In this document: piece after piece, positions 35,435-49,000 of the stretch
Numbering within the stretch: position 1 is the first letter of the stretch
Layout of the letters: each line of letters begins with the position of its first letter
Assembly (NCBI RefSeq): GCF_000224145.3
Contig: NC_020173.2
Span: 6,333,796 to 6,397,795 of the forward strand
Direction: 5' to 3'
Source of the DNA: Ciona intestinalis
Taxonomy: Eukaryota; Chordata; Ascidiacea; Phlebobranchia; Cionidae
Length of the DNA stretch: 64,000 bases
Position numbers and translations under genes: made by a program
Notes under the pieces: generated by a model
What the model was told of the DNA's origin: nothing
Databases searched by the model: none
Seen by the model: the letters and a program-made list of their open reading frames with translations, nothing else

Positions 35435-37005
35435 CTTTATTAGAGATCTCTAATATTGTGCAATGTTTAATTTGCTCTTTTTTTTTTATGAACTAGTCAA
35501 TTTACCATTAAATAAAAATGAATGGTATTTTAAAGATTTTTTTTTCCTACTATACAAAATTGTTTGTAGTGTGTTTTATTTGTGTTAAAACTTATAATTG
35601 TTTTATTATATACACATCGTGATTTTAATTAGCATGTACATTGCGAATGAGGCAATTATTGAAATGCTATTCCAGTTTATTGTATTTAGGTTTATGCTGT
35701 TTACGCATAGTGTATTAAAATTGTCTAAAAAAGAATTTTTGGCAATTGTTTTGTGATCTTTTTTCATAAGGAATTAAAAAAATATTTTACATTTATTTTC
35801 CCTTACAAAACAATTGCCAAAAAATCTCTTTCAGAAATATTGTTTTATTTTTTAATAGATGTGATAATTATAATTTAAAGGAATCTTTTATGTGTTATTG
35901 CTTTAAGGCTGTGAAACAGATTATAGGAACATACAATACAAAAGCTCCTATACCAGTTATGTGTATTATTTCTAAATAGGCTGACAAAGCACCATGAGAA
36001 TGTGTTATATGTTATACAATCAGTGCCAATTTGACCACAAGCTTATCTATTGTTCCAGGAAAGTGTTAAAAATGTTGTCTGGTCAAAGTCCACGCTATGT
36101 TGGGATCCTATTATTATTATGGGAAGTCACATCAGCCTGTTATGAGAACTATTTGTGAACAGGCTGTTGGTAAATCCTGTTACAGGAATTTGATTAACAC
36201 ACATAATGTGGTCTGGTGTTATAAGAATTATTTAATAATTATATGCATTGAGGGTTTCAGACTAATTGACAAAGCATGTTATTTAACTTATTTTGTGTAG
36301 AAAATATAATGCTTACGCATATGGTGTTAAATGCAACTTATTTATCTCGGACTTGGCAGTGACAGTCGGTATGGTGTTAAAAGAATTGTTAAACAAATGT
36401 AAAATTAAATGTAACTTATTTATCCTTGCGTGGCATGGCAGTGACAGCCAGTACAAGTGACCACTTATGTAACTTTGTGTATGTTTGTTTGGTGCATGGT
36501 TTATAAACTTTATAGGAATTGTTCAGCAAATATATGTATTGCTTTTGTCTGTTACAGGAATTGTTTAACTGTTCAGTACACCTTATGCTGCATGTTGCTT
36601 ATTCAAACATACCTTACTCGGCTTACTAAATACTGAACTCAAATGATCTTAAATTCATTGAATTGGTCCTAAGGCTTCAGTTTTGTTGTCTACCACCACA
36701 AGGGCTTAGTTGCACGGGTACAACATCCTTATATAATACAGGCTACAGCACATTTACTTATAGCAGGAATTTCACTGAATGAAAAGCACAAAAATATGGT
36801 TAGGGAACTTTGAAAGCAGCTGTTGTGAATTGTGAAGTTTTTAAGTTAATGAAATAGCCAAAACAAACAAAAATTGTGTTATCCTAGAATAAACAAACTT
36901 GAATCTTAGACAAGGATTTGATAAAAATTTGAGTTAATTTTCTGGACAAACCTATGTCAATACTTTAAACAGTTATGAAGGATTTTACAACGAAAAATAG
37001 AATTT
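35435..37005. other. intergenic region with the probable SLC52A 3' UTR
   Basis: No ORF of substance. AATAAA-like signals follow the SLC52A stop (for example near 35510). A 19 bp perfect inverted repeat lies at 35736-35823. Two diverged family B tails lie at about 36330-36480. The region ends with the probable PSMD14 3' UTR on the minus strand. Confidence 0.6.
35736..35823 (+). repeat. 19 bp perfect inverted repeat, potential RNA hairpin
   Basis: TTTTTGGCAATTGTTTTGT (35736-35754) is matched by its exact reverse complement at 35805-35823, with a 50-base AT-rich loop. The pairing extends imperfectly outward. It lies about 300 bases past the SLC52A stop. Confidence 0.7.
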
Positions 37006-37962
<957 letters not shown>

Positions 37963-38879
37963 TCACTATGAATATCTAAGAATGATGTAACACGGTTAAA
38001 CTAATGTTTAAATACAGGCCAGTTGGAAAAGATGGGAGCTTCATTTGTGGTTTATATATTTCTAGTAATGCACACAATAATAAAAACTCTTTAAAAATAT
38101 AACTTTTACACATGAGATTTCGTCAGAAACTGCCATATTCACCAGACTGGCTGGTACAATTGCTTGAATACACGGTTATAAATATAATACATATCGAAGT
38201 CGCTTGCGATTTTCACTGGCGTACACAATCTTCATATGCCAACCGCTTCCTATTACAAACAGTGTAACATGTGACGTCGCACCAATTACACAGTATGGGT
38301 TTCTATTTTGGCTTATTAATATGCGAAATAAATGTACCGTGCATATAGGTCTAATACATGGTCATTTAGGTATAACATTACGATTTTACGGCTGCCTAAA
38401 AGTTGAAATTAAACGTAAAACAAACTGAGAATTTATTTTAGAAATGACAAAGCAACTTCGAAATTTACGCAAGATTTGCTAGAACAGATGATACCAAGAC
38501 CGAAACTACCAAAACTTTTTGGGGACAAATTTCAGATGAAAATACGGAAGTGTATACGTTTCCTTATATATAACATTTGCGATTATAGAGAAAGGTTCTT
38601 TAAACTATATCGTAGTTAAAATAAACTATATCGTAGTTAAAATTATAAATAAATTTTATTTTTCATGTTAACATAAACAAAATATTTTCCAAGAAAACAT
38701 TACCAAACTTGTTAGAAAATATTTTGCAATTTTGTTAATAACTAATATTACTGCAGGGGAAAAATTGAATTGATATTTAAATATATAGTTTTTAATTTGA
38801 TCCTTATACAAATTCCAACATAATATCTGAATTGAACTAGCCTAACCTCAAAAATGATAATCATTGCTTTTTTAATAGA

Positions 38880-39160
38880 AAGCATTCATAAAGTCCAACA
38901 GGTTTGAGAGCCAGAGGTTACAAGTTTGAGACTTGATGCGGATACCATTATAGGCAAATGTGTCCCTGGGCAAGACACTTAAAAGCAATTGCTCCAATCT
39001 AGTGGTCACTAATGGGTTGTCTAAGACTCAAGTTGTCATCCATACAAAAAATAAAGGCCCACAAAGTTACATATGTGGGAAATTAAAAGCGAAGACGAGG
39101 TGTATAACACAGAACACTCATGTTATAACAACTGTCATTGCCCCAACCAACAAGTTATAT
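38880..39160 (+). repeat. tRNA-headed SINE (family B), nearly full length
   Basis: The head ends with GGTTACAAGTTTGAGACTTG (a diverged box B). The body has TGTGTCCCTGGGCAAGACAC and GTGGTCACTAATGGGTTGTC. The tail has GAGGTGTATAACACAGAACAC and AACAACTGTCATTGCCCC. All modules are present once and in order. Confidence 0.75.
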
Positions 39161-39364
39161 TTATGAATGGCCACCAGGATACATGTTTATTTCAGCACAA
39201 TATCATAACTGCATAAATATATTACATAAGCAAGCACAGTTACAAAACTTAACCTGATAATTAAACTAAGCACACATACCAAGATAAATATAAAAAGTTC
39301 AAATTTTCACCAAACAATATTAATACATCATAAATTAAGATAAACAATTTTGAAGATGTGGAAT

Positions 39365-39557
39365 ATAGTAGGGTGGGGGAAGATGGGACACCTTTAGCAC
39401 ATAATATCAAAATATCCTGATTGTGTTTTAAACAATTAACAACGGTCTATGGAGGTCGTGGGGATACGGTTTATAATTCTTTCAATGTTTTTTACTTTTA
39501 AGTGGGACGCGAAAATAGAATGAATAGGTGTCCCATCTCTCCCCACCCTACTATATG
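39365..39557. repeat. family A MITE-like element
   Basis: One of the best preserved copies. The ends are AGTAGGGTGGGGGAAGATGG and CCATCTCTCCCCACCCTACT, flanked by TA. Terminal inverted repeats of about 27 bp pair almost perfectly. Confidence 0.88.
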
Positions 39558-40493
39558 ATATTTTAAATGAGCTAATGAACTTAAGATTTTGGTTTAATTT
39601 GTTAACTGCATATATGGTTTGAAGATAATTTGGCAAGAAGAAATAAATAACGTTATAACAGATGCTACCAAGGTATTATTATAAATATTCTAATGCTTCA
39701 ATAAAACTATTGGTCCGGCAAAAGAAAACAGAAACGCATTATATGCGGCAAGTTATTATAAACTAGCTTGAATGTATGGTACTGTAGGGTAAGATGGATG
39801 CCGTTATAACATAATATTCCATATTTTCTATAGCTCTTTTAGAGTCGTAAGGATACGGTAATATTATATAATTCTGTAAATATTCAATTGAAAACATGGT
39901 TTATCTTACCCCAATATTCTATAGATACATTTAGTAAAAAACGCCGTAAGTACAAATTTTACAATACTGTTATTATTTTGCATGGTAATATATAAACATT
40001 GGCAGATTTTATAAACTTTCTGTTTCCAAATATCTTGTGTAGTTAATTAGTTACAGCGACCGCATAATGATACAAGCACAAGATAATGTATATGGTTATA
40101 AAGAGGAAATGATTTGTACAAACTTCTCAAAGTTCTCATAATAAAAATGATGGCACAATCAGGGTTTTATCCAGGGGTTTACAAAAAGAGTCTAACTATA
40201 TTTTGAAACTTTTTTTCTGTGGCCAAATATGACACAGTAAGGCAGTTACTTCATGACTGCGTTTTCCAAAGAAGTGAGCGGTTAAGACCCGTCTAAACCA
40301 CCTGAATACTCGCCTGAGTATACCATATTATATTCTAAAGCGGAAACCTGGGATTTGGGTCAGAGTTGGCCCATTACCTCAATTATGTATATGCACATTA
40401 TATTTTAATACAGGTGAGGTCTCGTAGTGAGGCATGTTATAGTACCTGGGATTTATACCAGAGTTAGCCCATTTCGCCAGCACAAAAGCTATT

Positions 40494-41981
40494 TTACGAT
40501 GATATTGATATTAAATCCTTAAAGTAAGTTAATAGAAACATGATAGTAAAGCCTGTAAGAAGCCCTGCATGTTGTAAGATAAGACAAAGCCATGGTCGGT
40601 CTCGTAACTTCTTGTTCTGTGAATGAGCTTTAGCTTCCGGTAGCATACCAGCCAGAGAGATGTAAAGGAAAACGCCTCCTGCGAGGGCAAATATCCATCT
40701 CGCTGAAGACATATCATTCCCGATTAAAATGCCGACAATTAGACCAAGATAGCAGCAACAGGCGGAAGCGAAATTGTAGAATGCAGCTTGGCGGATGTTC
40801 ATACCCGCGTTTAAAAGAACGGCAAAATCACCAAGCTCGTGAGGGAATTCTTCACAAAAGATGGCGATTGAAGTGCTGACACCTTGTAGAATTGAAACAG
40901 AAAATGAAGCGCCGATTGCTAGCCCGTCAATGAAGTTATGAATCCCGTCAGCTATCGTTATCATCCAGGCCACAGTTTTAATCGACTTGTAGTTTTTGAA
41001 CGCCCAGCATTGTCTGTTTGGAACACTACCAACTTCACACTGTATATCAACTTGGTAATTGTCAAACTGCTGGTTATCTACAGTTTTAGGCATTTCTAGC
41101 AAAGTGCTTCCACTTTCATGTGATGTAGTTGCGTATAACGAATCGCCTGAACCAGTTTTTTGCTCCCCATCAACGGGGAAACTCTTCTTCACGATACTTT
41201 TATCACTCCCTTTCAAAAACGATTCACCAGTCACCATATTATCCTCAAAATCCTGGATCCCTTCGTGTTCGTGGCTGACTTTGAATATCCTTTCAAGGAT
41301 ATGGTCGGTTAGATAGAAGAGATAAAAACCACCAAATATAATTGCCGATCTCCACACTGTCATGGGATCTTCTTCAATTCCAAATCCTTCCGGAATTAAC
41401 TGGAAAATCGCGTTCGAAGACAAAGTTCCAACTGCTAGGGAAATCAAGTAAAGCAAAATTTTATCGTAAATATCCCTTTTCATGAGCGGCAAGACACTAA
41501 TGCCGACCAAGGAACACAAACTGATTATCGTGACCGAAATAATCCCAAAACCCCAAATACTAGAACGACTGGGTGCAAGGTTCTCACTTTCATTTTCCAG
41601 CAGTTTTCGTTCGTATGAATTGTCCAAAACTTCTAGCAATGTTGGGCAAATAGTTGAGAAGTCTGAGGTGGTTATTCTATCTATAGAAACACCAGAATCT
41701 GACAGAGTTTTAAATATCGTACAATTCAAGTAATGGTCGAACTCATTCTCATGGGTTCCACTATGCCCAGTGTATGTTAAATTGTTCATAAGAAAATACA
41801 ACCCAAGGTGGTCCATCGTGCTGTTTCTTCCATGTTTTTGAAAAAGATAATTAACTCCGGATGTTTCAGATTGAAGAATTTCTTTTCCACAATCTTTATT
41901 TTGCTTCAGTTTGACATTCTTGCTTGAATGTGAGGTATGGAGTAATACAAAAGATACAACAACTAGTTTCAAACTAATCAT
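40494..41981 (-). CDS. SLC39A14-like: ZIP-family (SLC39A, LIV-1 type) metal transporter, ZIP8/ZIP14-like
   Basis: Membrane importer of Zn2+ and related divalent metals. Single exon, 495 aa from the ATG at 41981, which I prefer because a signal peptide (ISLKLVVVSFVLLHT) follows it. A strong acceptor (TTTACTTTATCAG) ends 13 bases upstream, inside the longer frame that begins at 42041. There is an extracellular domain of about 130 aa, then eight predicted TMs. TM4 has HNFIDGLAIG and TM5 has EEFPHELGD. Glu in place of the first His of the LIV-1 motif HExPHExGD is the known mark of the ZIP8/ZIP14 pair. The cytoplasmic loop is short and poor in His. No introns are present. Confidence 0.92.
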   Translation of the reverse strand: MISLKLVVVSFVLLHTSHSSKNVKLKQNKDCGKEILQSETSGVNYLFQKHGRNSTMDHLGLYFLMNNLTYTGHSGTHENEFDHYLNCTIFKTLSDSGVSIDRITTSDFSTICPTLLEVLDNSYERKLLENESENLAPSRSSIWGFGIISVTIISLCSLVGISVLPLMKRDIYDKILLYLISLAVGTLSSNAIFQLIPEGFGIEEDPMTVWRSAIIFGGFYLFYLTDHILERIFKVSHEHEGIQDFEDNMVTGESFLKGSDKSIVKKSFPVDGEQKTGSGDSLYATTSHESGSTLLEMPKTVDNQQFDNYQVDIQCEVGSVPNRQCWAFKNYKSIKTVAWMITIADGIHNFIDGLAIGASFSVSILQGVSTSIAIFCEEFPHELGDFAVLLNAGMNIRQAAFYNFASACCCYLGLIVGILIGNDMSSARWIFALAGGVFLYISLAGMLPEAKAHSQNKKLRDRPWLCLILQHAGLLTGFTIMFLLTYFKDLISISS

Positions 41982-42041
41982 AATTGCCGAGGATCTGATA
42001 AAGTAAAAGTCAAGTTTATCTTTGGAAGTTAGAACATACAA

Positions 42042-44354
42042 TGATGTATCATTGGGTAAGACAATTAAGCATAATTACTCCAACCAAGTGGTCACTAATG
42101 GGTTGTAGCATGACCAGCATCCTGGGTGTTGGGTTAATAGTCCCTTTTTGTTCTTACATAATCGATTCCATATCGGTGAGGTCCTACAGAAAAGCATGCC
42201 ATGGGATTTAGACCAGAGTTGGCCGATTCCCTCAATAATCTATTTACACATGTGTTATCCATAAACGAAGAAACTACCAAGTTACAATAAGCCAAAATAT
42301 AAAACTTTAAACACAAAAATAAGGCAGACCATTTTTTGTGTAAAAACCTATTCTAAGACGTTTCCTATTAAGTACGTAATTCATAAATATTGCGATTCGG
42401 GACAACAATTATAACGTTCATACAATAAATTGTTCCCGATATAGTAATTGCAGTAAAGCGTTTTAACGTTTAATCTAAAGACTTCGAGACGTTTGGAATT
42501 AGTTAAGACTGTCGTTTTCCGGCCACGCGAGGATAAAGTAAGTTACAATCATTTATTCATATTAAATCTACCGCGAAACACGTCACACCAATGACGTCAC
42601 ATATGTGACACTTTTACACATCCCCTGCAGGTGCAAGTCCTAAACATAGATATTGAAAAAAATAGGGGACCACATTTAAAATTAATCCGCGAATAACCGT
42701 CGCAAAATAAACAATTATTTTGAGTTAAACGTATAAATAATAATAACCTCAATCATTCCTTTAGGTTTCACGTTTCGCTGTCAAGTAATATGTAGCGTGT
42801 ACAATTATAAGCACATTTGTCCTTTGGGCAAAACTATCGACGGAAATTGCTCGTAACAATTGTTATCTACAAAGTTAAATACGTGGTAACTTGTAATGTA
42901 TGTGACTACTGGTATACAAGGTATAACGAGTTTACGACTGGCCTCCCTCATCTGTGGTATATGGGCTATGGCATTGGCATTACAATACATTAAAATGTAG
43001 GGTAAGATGGAACATTGTTAGCATCAAAATCCCATAGTTCCTTCTTTGAATTACATCATCTTCGCTAATCGCTAACGTATTTTAAGAAATAAATATAGTA
43101 GAACGGGGGAAGATGGGACATCTTTTCAATCTATTTTCTCGTCCCATTTTGGTAGTAAACAAAGAACATTCGATTTATAAAATCGTATTCTCACGACTTC
43201 CATACACCGCTGTTAATTGTTTAAAACACGATCAGGATATTTGGATATTATGTGCTAACGGTATTCCATCTTTCCCCACCCTACTATAGAAATAGGCTAA
43301 CTAAAGCTGTCTGATTTGAAATTTCTTTATAGTTTCATTGACATTATCGAAACCATCCTTCGCAGATAAATCACCTAATTCGTTCTTCAACTTCTCGACG
43401 TAAAGACGATTGAAAAATGACTTGTCAATTACACAAAAGTAAAACCTGCGCGGCTAAACTTTAATTGTTTAGCTTGTTAGAATAACTTGCTAACTTTTCC
43501 TAAGACGATTTACAAACTACAAGACAAAAGTAGTAACTGCGGGGCAAAGCTCGGTTTCCAAGTTGCTATTGGGGGGCGGCCACGTCGTAATTAACGTTGC
43601 TACTCTGACTGGTTTGTGGTTAAACTGAACACCGGCGGAGCAACGGATACACGTGAAACCTGATCGTGATGTAACAGAACTATTTACAGTTTATACAAAA
43701 ATATTGACAGTATAAACACAACTGTTTACAGAACACAGTATTGCGCGCTTTTAAGCTTATCCAAACCCGCGTTACAAAGTTTTGGTTCATGCCACAGGAA
43801 TTGCAATACCGACCATATTTCAATAATGGCTTTATTTTCCGTAGAAATTCTTCTTCTTGCACAGAGTTATTCGTATAACTAACATATATTATACATTTGT
43901 ACGGAAGGGACACGTCAGTAAACTGAATAAACGAATGAATGTATCTTGATTTATTCTGGCATGGCGGGGCAACGACAGTCGTTATAACACGGGTGTTCTG
44001 TTCCATACGTGCCTGCTTCAGGTTACCACGCATGTGACTTAGTTCTATAGCGACATTGTAACATTCAAATGAAAGAAGCATGGCGCCTTACGTGGCGTCT
44101 CCATGTAATTAACGCTGATCGCTAAGGGTTAAACCGCAACTATACAACAACAAAAACAAAAAAGTTACACGGCCTTTTAACTCTAAATAAAACCAAATTT
44201 TATAAATAAACTGTTTAATATAAATAACTCCAGTCTACCTTTTTAAATGATAAAAATCTGTAAACACTTGACTAATCATTTCGGTTTAGGTTTTTCCCCG
44301 ACGAGAAAAGCGTGTTTAGTATTTGGATTTTGAGTTGAATTTTAAAGTCTAAAC
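42042..44354. other. gene-free spacer between the ZIP gene and EEF1AKMT2
   Basis: The two genes diverge from here. It contains a family C piece (42125-42245), a full family A element (43095-43288) and a family B tail (43930-44045, reverse). A CRE-like TGACGTCA lies at about 42592-42599, beside the near-palindrome CACATATGTGACAC. No coding exon is supportable. Confidence 0.6.
43095..43288. repeat. family A MITE-like element
   Basis: Full length, with AGTAGAACGGGGGAAGATGG and ATCTTTCCCCACCCTACT ends and a small internal deletion after CAAAGAACATTCGA. Confidence 0.85.
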
Positions 44355-45740
44355 ATGGCAGAAACAGAACAAGAATTGCCGTCGTCAGTTCTAGGCACCT
44401 ATGACCATTGGGATGAAGTATATAAAGACGAAATGAAAGGTTTAGTTGAAATGGACGACCCTGGAACGGAATGGTTTGGACGAAGTGCAACGAATAGAGT
44501 GGTATGCATGATGGAAACTTACATGCGACTAACTTAAGAAATGTCACCTAGTTTTCCGCCAGTAGGCGCAATTTTAATTTGGCGGGGAGTTTTTTGCTTG
44601 TATATTGGTAAGAGTGCTTGTCTCTGAACCAGAATCAATAAATGTAACTTATATACTTGTTAGGCATATAGTATGAACTTGTGACCACTGACTTGGAGCA
44701 ACTGCTGTTAAACATCTTGCCCAGAGACACATAAATACATAACCCATGCTACATATAAGCCTTATCTAAATTAAGCTTTATTCTTTCAGGTTCGTTGGAT
44801 TACTAAATGTGCTGAACTAAACAAACACTCAACCATACTGGATGTTGGTTGTGGTAATGGCTTGTTGCTGCTGGCTCTCGCTAAACAAGGATATACAAAC
44901 TTGGTTGGGTTAGATTATTGCCAAAGTAAGAATAACTTCCATTTAAATGAATGCAAATTGCTTATCGTTCCATGGTGGGTAAACAACAGTTGTTATAACA
45001 TGGTTGTTAAAATAATATTGGTGTACTAGTAATTCAGTTGTACTGTGGATTCTACAGCCACGCTTTTTATTTAACACTTTTCCTTATGTAGTTTTTACCC
45101 ATAGCGTATTTAACAACTGTCATTCTGCTGCAAATTTTTTTCTATTTGTTTTTTTTTAAATTTATCTGCTTAATCTCATTCAAAGAGATAAAATGCACAT
45201 TATGTATCTTCACTTGTAAAATCCGCCAGTTTAACTGATACGTTATAAAGCAATGGCAGCAAAGCTCACTGAACAACAACAAACCTGTTATGATGTATAG
45301 GTGCACTTGATCTAGCTTCAGCTGTGTTTAAGAAAGAAGGACTTGGACACGTTGGGTCCTGGTTGCAAGTAGACCTTACTAGTGAGACTGTAGTGAAGGT
45401 TGGGGAATGTTATAAGACCATGGGTTTGAATGAAGTTGGAAATGAAGAACAAGCAATATTCGATGTTTGTCTGGATAAAGGGACTTATGATGCTGTAAGT
45501 TTGAACCCAGAGGACTCCAACAAGGGAAGGGAGAGTTATATACAAAACATGGCGACTTTAATGAATTGTTCATCTGTTTTCATTATCACATCTTGCAACT
45601 GGACGACAAGTGAATTAACATCCCACTTTGGAAAGAAGTTTAATTTTATCGAAGAGTTGCCTGCTCCTACATTTTCATTCGGTGGAAAAAGTGGAAAAAC
45701 TGTTTCGACTTGCGTGTTTAAAAAGAAAAATACTTTGTGA
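44355..45740 (+). CDS. EEF1AKMT2: EEF1A lysine methyltransferase 2 (METTL10)
   Basis: Cytosolic S-adenosylmethionine-dependent methyltransferase that methylates a lysine of elongation factor 1A. Three exons: 44355-44501, 44790-44925, 45301-45740, phases consistent, 240 aa. The N-terminus has the family pattern SSVLGTYDHWDEVYKDEM and GTEWFG. Motif I is ILDVGCGNGLLLLALAKQGY, followed by VGLDYCQ. The later motif FDVCLDKGTYDAVSLNP is typical of this family. The C-terminus has ITSCNWTTSEL, then PTFSFGGKSGKTVSTCVFKK. The second intron holds a family D element and a family B tail. Confidence 0.95.
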
Positions 45741-45792
45741 GAATGTTTATTAATATACAAGGAGAAGTTTAATGGCAGTTGAATCTATATTG

Positions 45793-46023
45793 TATAGTAG
45801 GTTGAAATAAGATGGTTTATGTTTTCATTCTATTTCTTGTCCAATTTAATAGTAAACAAAGAATATTTACAAAATTATATAATTCTATCCTCACGACTCT
45901 ATAAGAGCGTCGTAAACCTGTTTAAGAAATACAGGATAATATTTCTATTTTGCCCCACAGTTTTTTGAGTGTATTGCCATATTAGCAGAAAGCATAACGG
46001 TACCCATCTTACCCCACCTAGTA
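45793..46023. repeat. family A element, diverged
   Basis: ATAGTAGGTTGAAATAAGATGG at one end and CATCTTACCCCACCTAGTA at the other, with an internal duplication of the right-hand end. It fills the gap between the EEF1AKMT2 and SMC2 3' ends, which converge only about 290 bp apart. Confidence 0.7.
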
Positions 46024-46032
46024 TACAATAAC

Positions 46033-49000
46033 CTAAGTTTGTGTAGGCTTGGCTCGTTTACGAGAGTTTGGGACATCTGTTGTAGTGACAGGTAAAGCTG
46101 ACAACGGGTTTCTACTCTGTGTGGATTGCGTGAAACGGGCAACGGTGGAAACGCCGTCGACAAACTTTGTTCGGAACAAAACGTTGGCGTTATTGAACAT
46201 CCCGTCCTTCAACGACACAACAATGAACTGGAATCAAGAATTTTAAGTTAAAATAATCTTTGTGGCCCATCTGGTGTGTAAAGTGATAAACTGGAATTAA
46301 CAATATTTTGTTACCTTGGTGACCATAATGTATAGTAATGGTTGTTTTAGGCTTATCTAATATAAAAATGTTATTTTGAATTTGAATTTGAAGTTAGATT
46401 TACACACTTTTTTTACCAATAAAACTAAGTGTCTTGCAAAAGGACACATACCTTGACAATGGTAGCATCAAACCTATAACCTCTGGGCTACCAATTTAAG
46501 TAACATTTCTTACATAAAACCATCCCAAACATAATAATACATTACCTGTGAGCGCTTGAAATGTTCACGTAGCATTCCCCCGATGTTCTGTGTATGCGAC
46601 AAATCTAATGCAGCGTCCACCTCATCCAGTATGTATATGGGGGCGGGTTTAAGGAGTAACATGGCTAGGATCAAGGACAGAGCAACCAGTGACCTGTGGG
46701 GGGTGGGGAATTATACAAGTTAGATAATGTATATACGTGGTAACTTGTAAGCGTCTGCCATTGCCCGCCATGCAAGGATAAATAAGTTACATGTGTGGTA
46801 ACTTGTAAGCTGGTGCAAGGTGTATGAAACAGAACACCCGTGTTACTATAAATATGCTTTAGTTGTGTATTCTGCTATTGTTATTACAGGCAGTATATTA
46901 TAATATAACGAATTTTTATTATAAATTTTTACAACAACTCCACCTCTGTCCACCACTAAGTTCGTTCAAGTTAGTTTTCCAAACGTCGCCGAACCCAACC
47001 TGGAACTCCAACCCTGCTAGCACACTACTGCCCTCCGCTGGTGCAAGTTTAGCTGTAGCTCCTGGTAGCAAAGTGGAGAATATCTCGCCAAAGTCTTTGT
47101 TTACCTGGTGGGGAATGGGTGAAATGTGAGCGGTATTGTAACAATGAATGTAACTTAATTATCCTTGCATGGCGGGCAATGGCATTGTTATAACACGGGT
47201 GTTCTGTTTCATACACCTCGTGCCCACTTACGAGTTACCACAAATGTAACTTTGTTGGTGATAAATTTTTCCGTATGGCTGACAATTTAGACAACCCATT
47301 AGTGACCACTGGGTTGGAGCAATTACCGTTAGGTGTATTACCCAAGCACACATACACCCACAATGGTAGCCTTGAGCCTCAAACTTTTTCCAATTAATAA
47401 ATGATTGCTCTATTCACAGCACCATTTTAGCAAAACATTTAAAACAGTTTGGTTTATGAATTTATAATATAACCATAAACAATAACCTGCACATAAGCTT
47501 TCGTGACTGCTTTATTTTTCATCTGATCAAGTTCTTCTATCGTGCGTTGTATCTTCTGTTTGTCGTTCTCCACAATATTCTTCTTCTTAATCAATTCTTT
47601 GTACTGTAAGAAGGAAATGATATAACTATGAACTTAAATGCAAATAAACAGATGTGCTAAGTAATTGAACAAATAAAAATGAAAGCCACTTATTCTAATA
47701 ACAGGAGAGGCAGGGATAGTTAGACACAATCCTGTGAAACAAATCTAACTTATTGGTTGTGTAATGTTTACTGATTAATGCAGTGTAGAAACTATCAGAG
47801 TAGGCTTGTCCAGCCCTACACTATAATGACTAGATATATCCTTTTAACACACTAATTCTTTAACCGTAAGTGGGAAAATGAATATTTGTGAAAAGAAGTG
47901 CTGCAACTAATATAACAGATGTTAGTGTGAATAGAATACACAAAATTCTAATGTAAAATAGACTTTTTTACTCTTGCGATATGAAACGTTCATTTTATTC
48001 TAATGTTTTGTCTGACATTTAAAGACTGACAGAAACGTTAACAATGTTTTGATATACCGGGAGAGCAATAAGTATCTATCACAATTTATATATAGACCCA
48101 CCTTTTCCTCAGCTTTCCCCAGCAAACTCATGGCCCTCATATTCACAGAATGACTTAGTTTTTCCTGCCTTTCCTTCAGTTTATCCAACCTTCGTGTTGC
48201 TTCCTTGGGTGGGTTGGCATTGAAATCATAGGGGGAACTTGGTTTACCGAATAAAGACTTCTCGTTGTTGATCCAGTCGTGTTCCTCCAACATAGAGGCG
48301 ACCTTGGAGGGGGAAAGATGTTAAAATAGAATTGAAAATGGTGGACACAACTTATTTATTCTCGCATGGCGGGGCAACGACAGTCATTATAACACGAGTG
48401 TTCTGTTCCATACACCTTGTGCCAGCTTACGAGTTACTATGTTTGTAACTTTTACACTAATCATACCTATACAAATCAATAAGCATTTTATATCAATCAC
48501 AAAGAAAACAAACGTAAAATAACATTCCCCACCTTATTCGTTGCATCGTTACTCTCCCGATGACATTTCTCGATCGCGTTTCTTTGATCGATCAACTTCC
48601 TCTTACATTGACCAACTTCATGAAGAACATTCTCTCGATCTTTGGTTCGCTGTTGCATGTCATGTGACATGGCTTGTATATGATCTCTATGTTTCTGGAG
48701 CTCGAGTTTGGCAGCTTTCACAGACTCCTAGAAAATTTTAAATCGTGAATTAAAAACAATTGTTAATATAACAAACTAAAAATGATTTTTAAATTAAAAA
48801 AAAAAAAAAAAATCCTAATCTTTATATTCAAAAAAATTGAAATCGGTAATTAAAAAAAAGAAAATTAAATAAAGTTAATAATAATTTAACTTAAAATCCC
48901 AAATTCTAAATGCTTCTCTGCTGTTAGCAGACATAGAATATTTCCACCCACCACAGCAGCTTCCACAGTTTCTTTAATCTTCCCATAAATATCTTGAGCG

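Noticed and set aside
42592-42599. CRE-like TGACGTCA upstream of the ZIP gene
   Set aside because: An eight-base palindrome is expected by chance at this scale, and it lies 600 bp from the start codon. Not strong enough to call a regulatory site.
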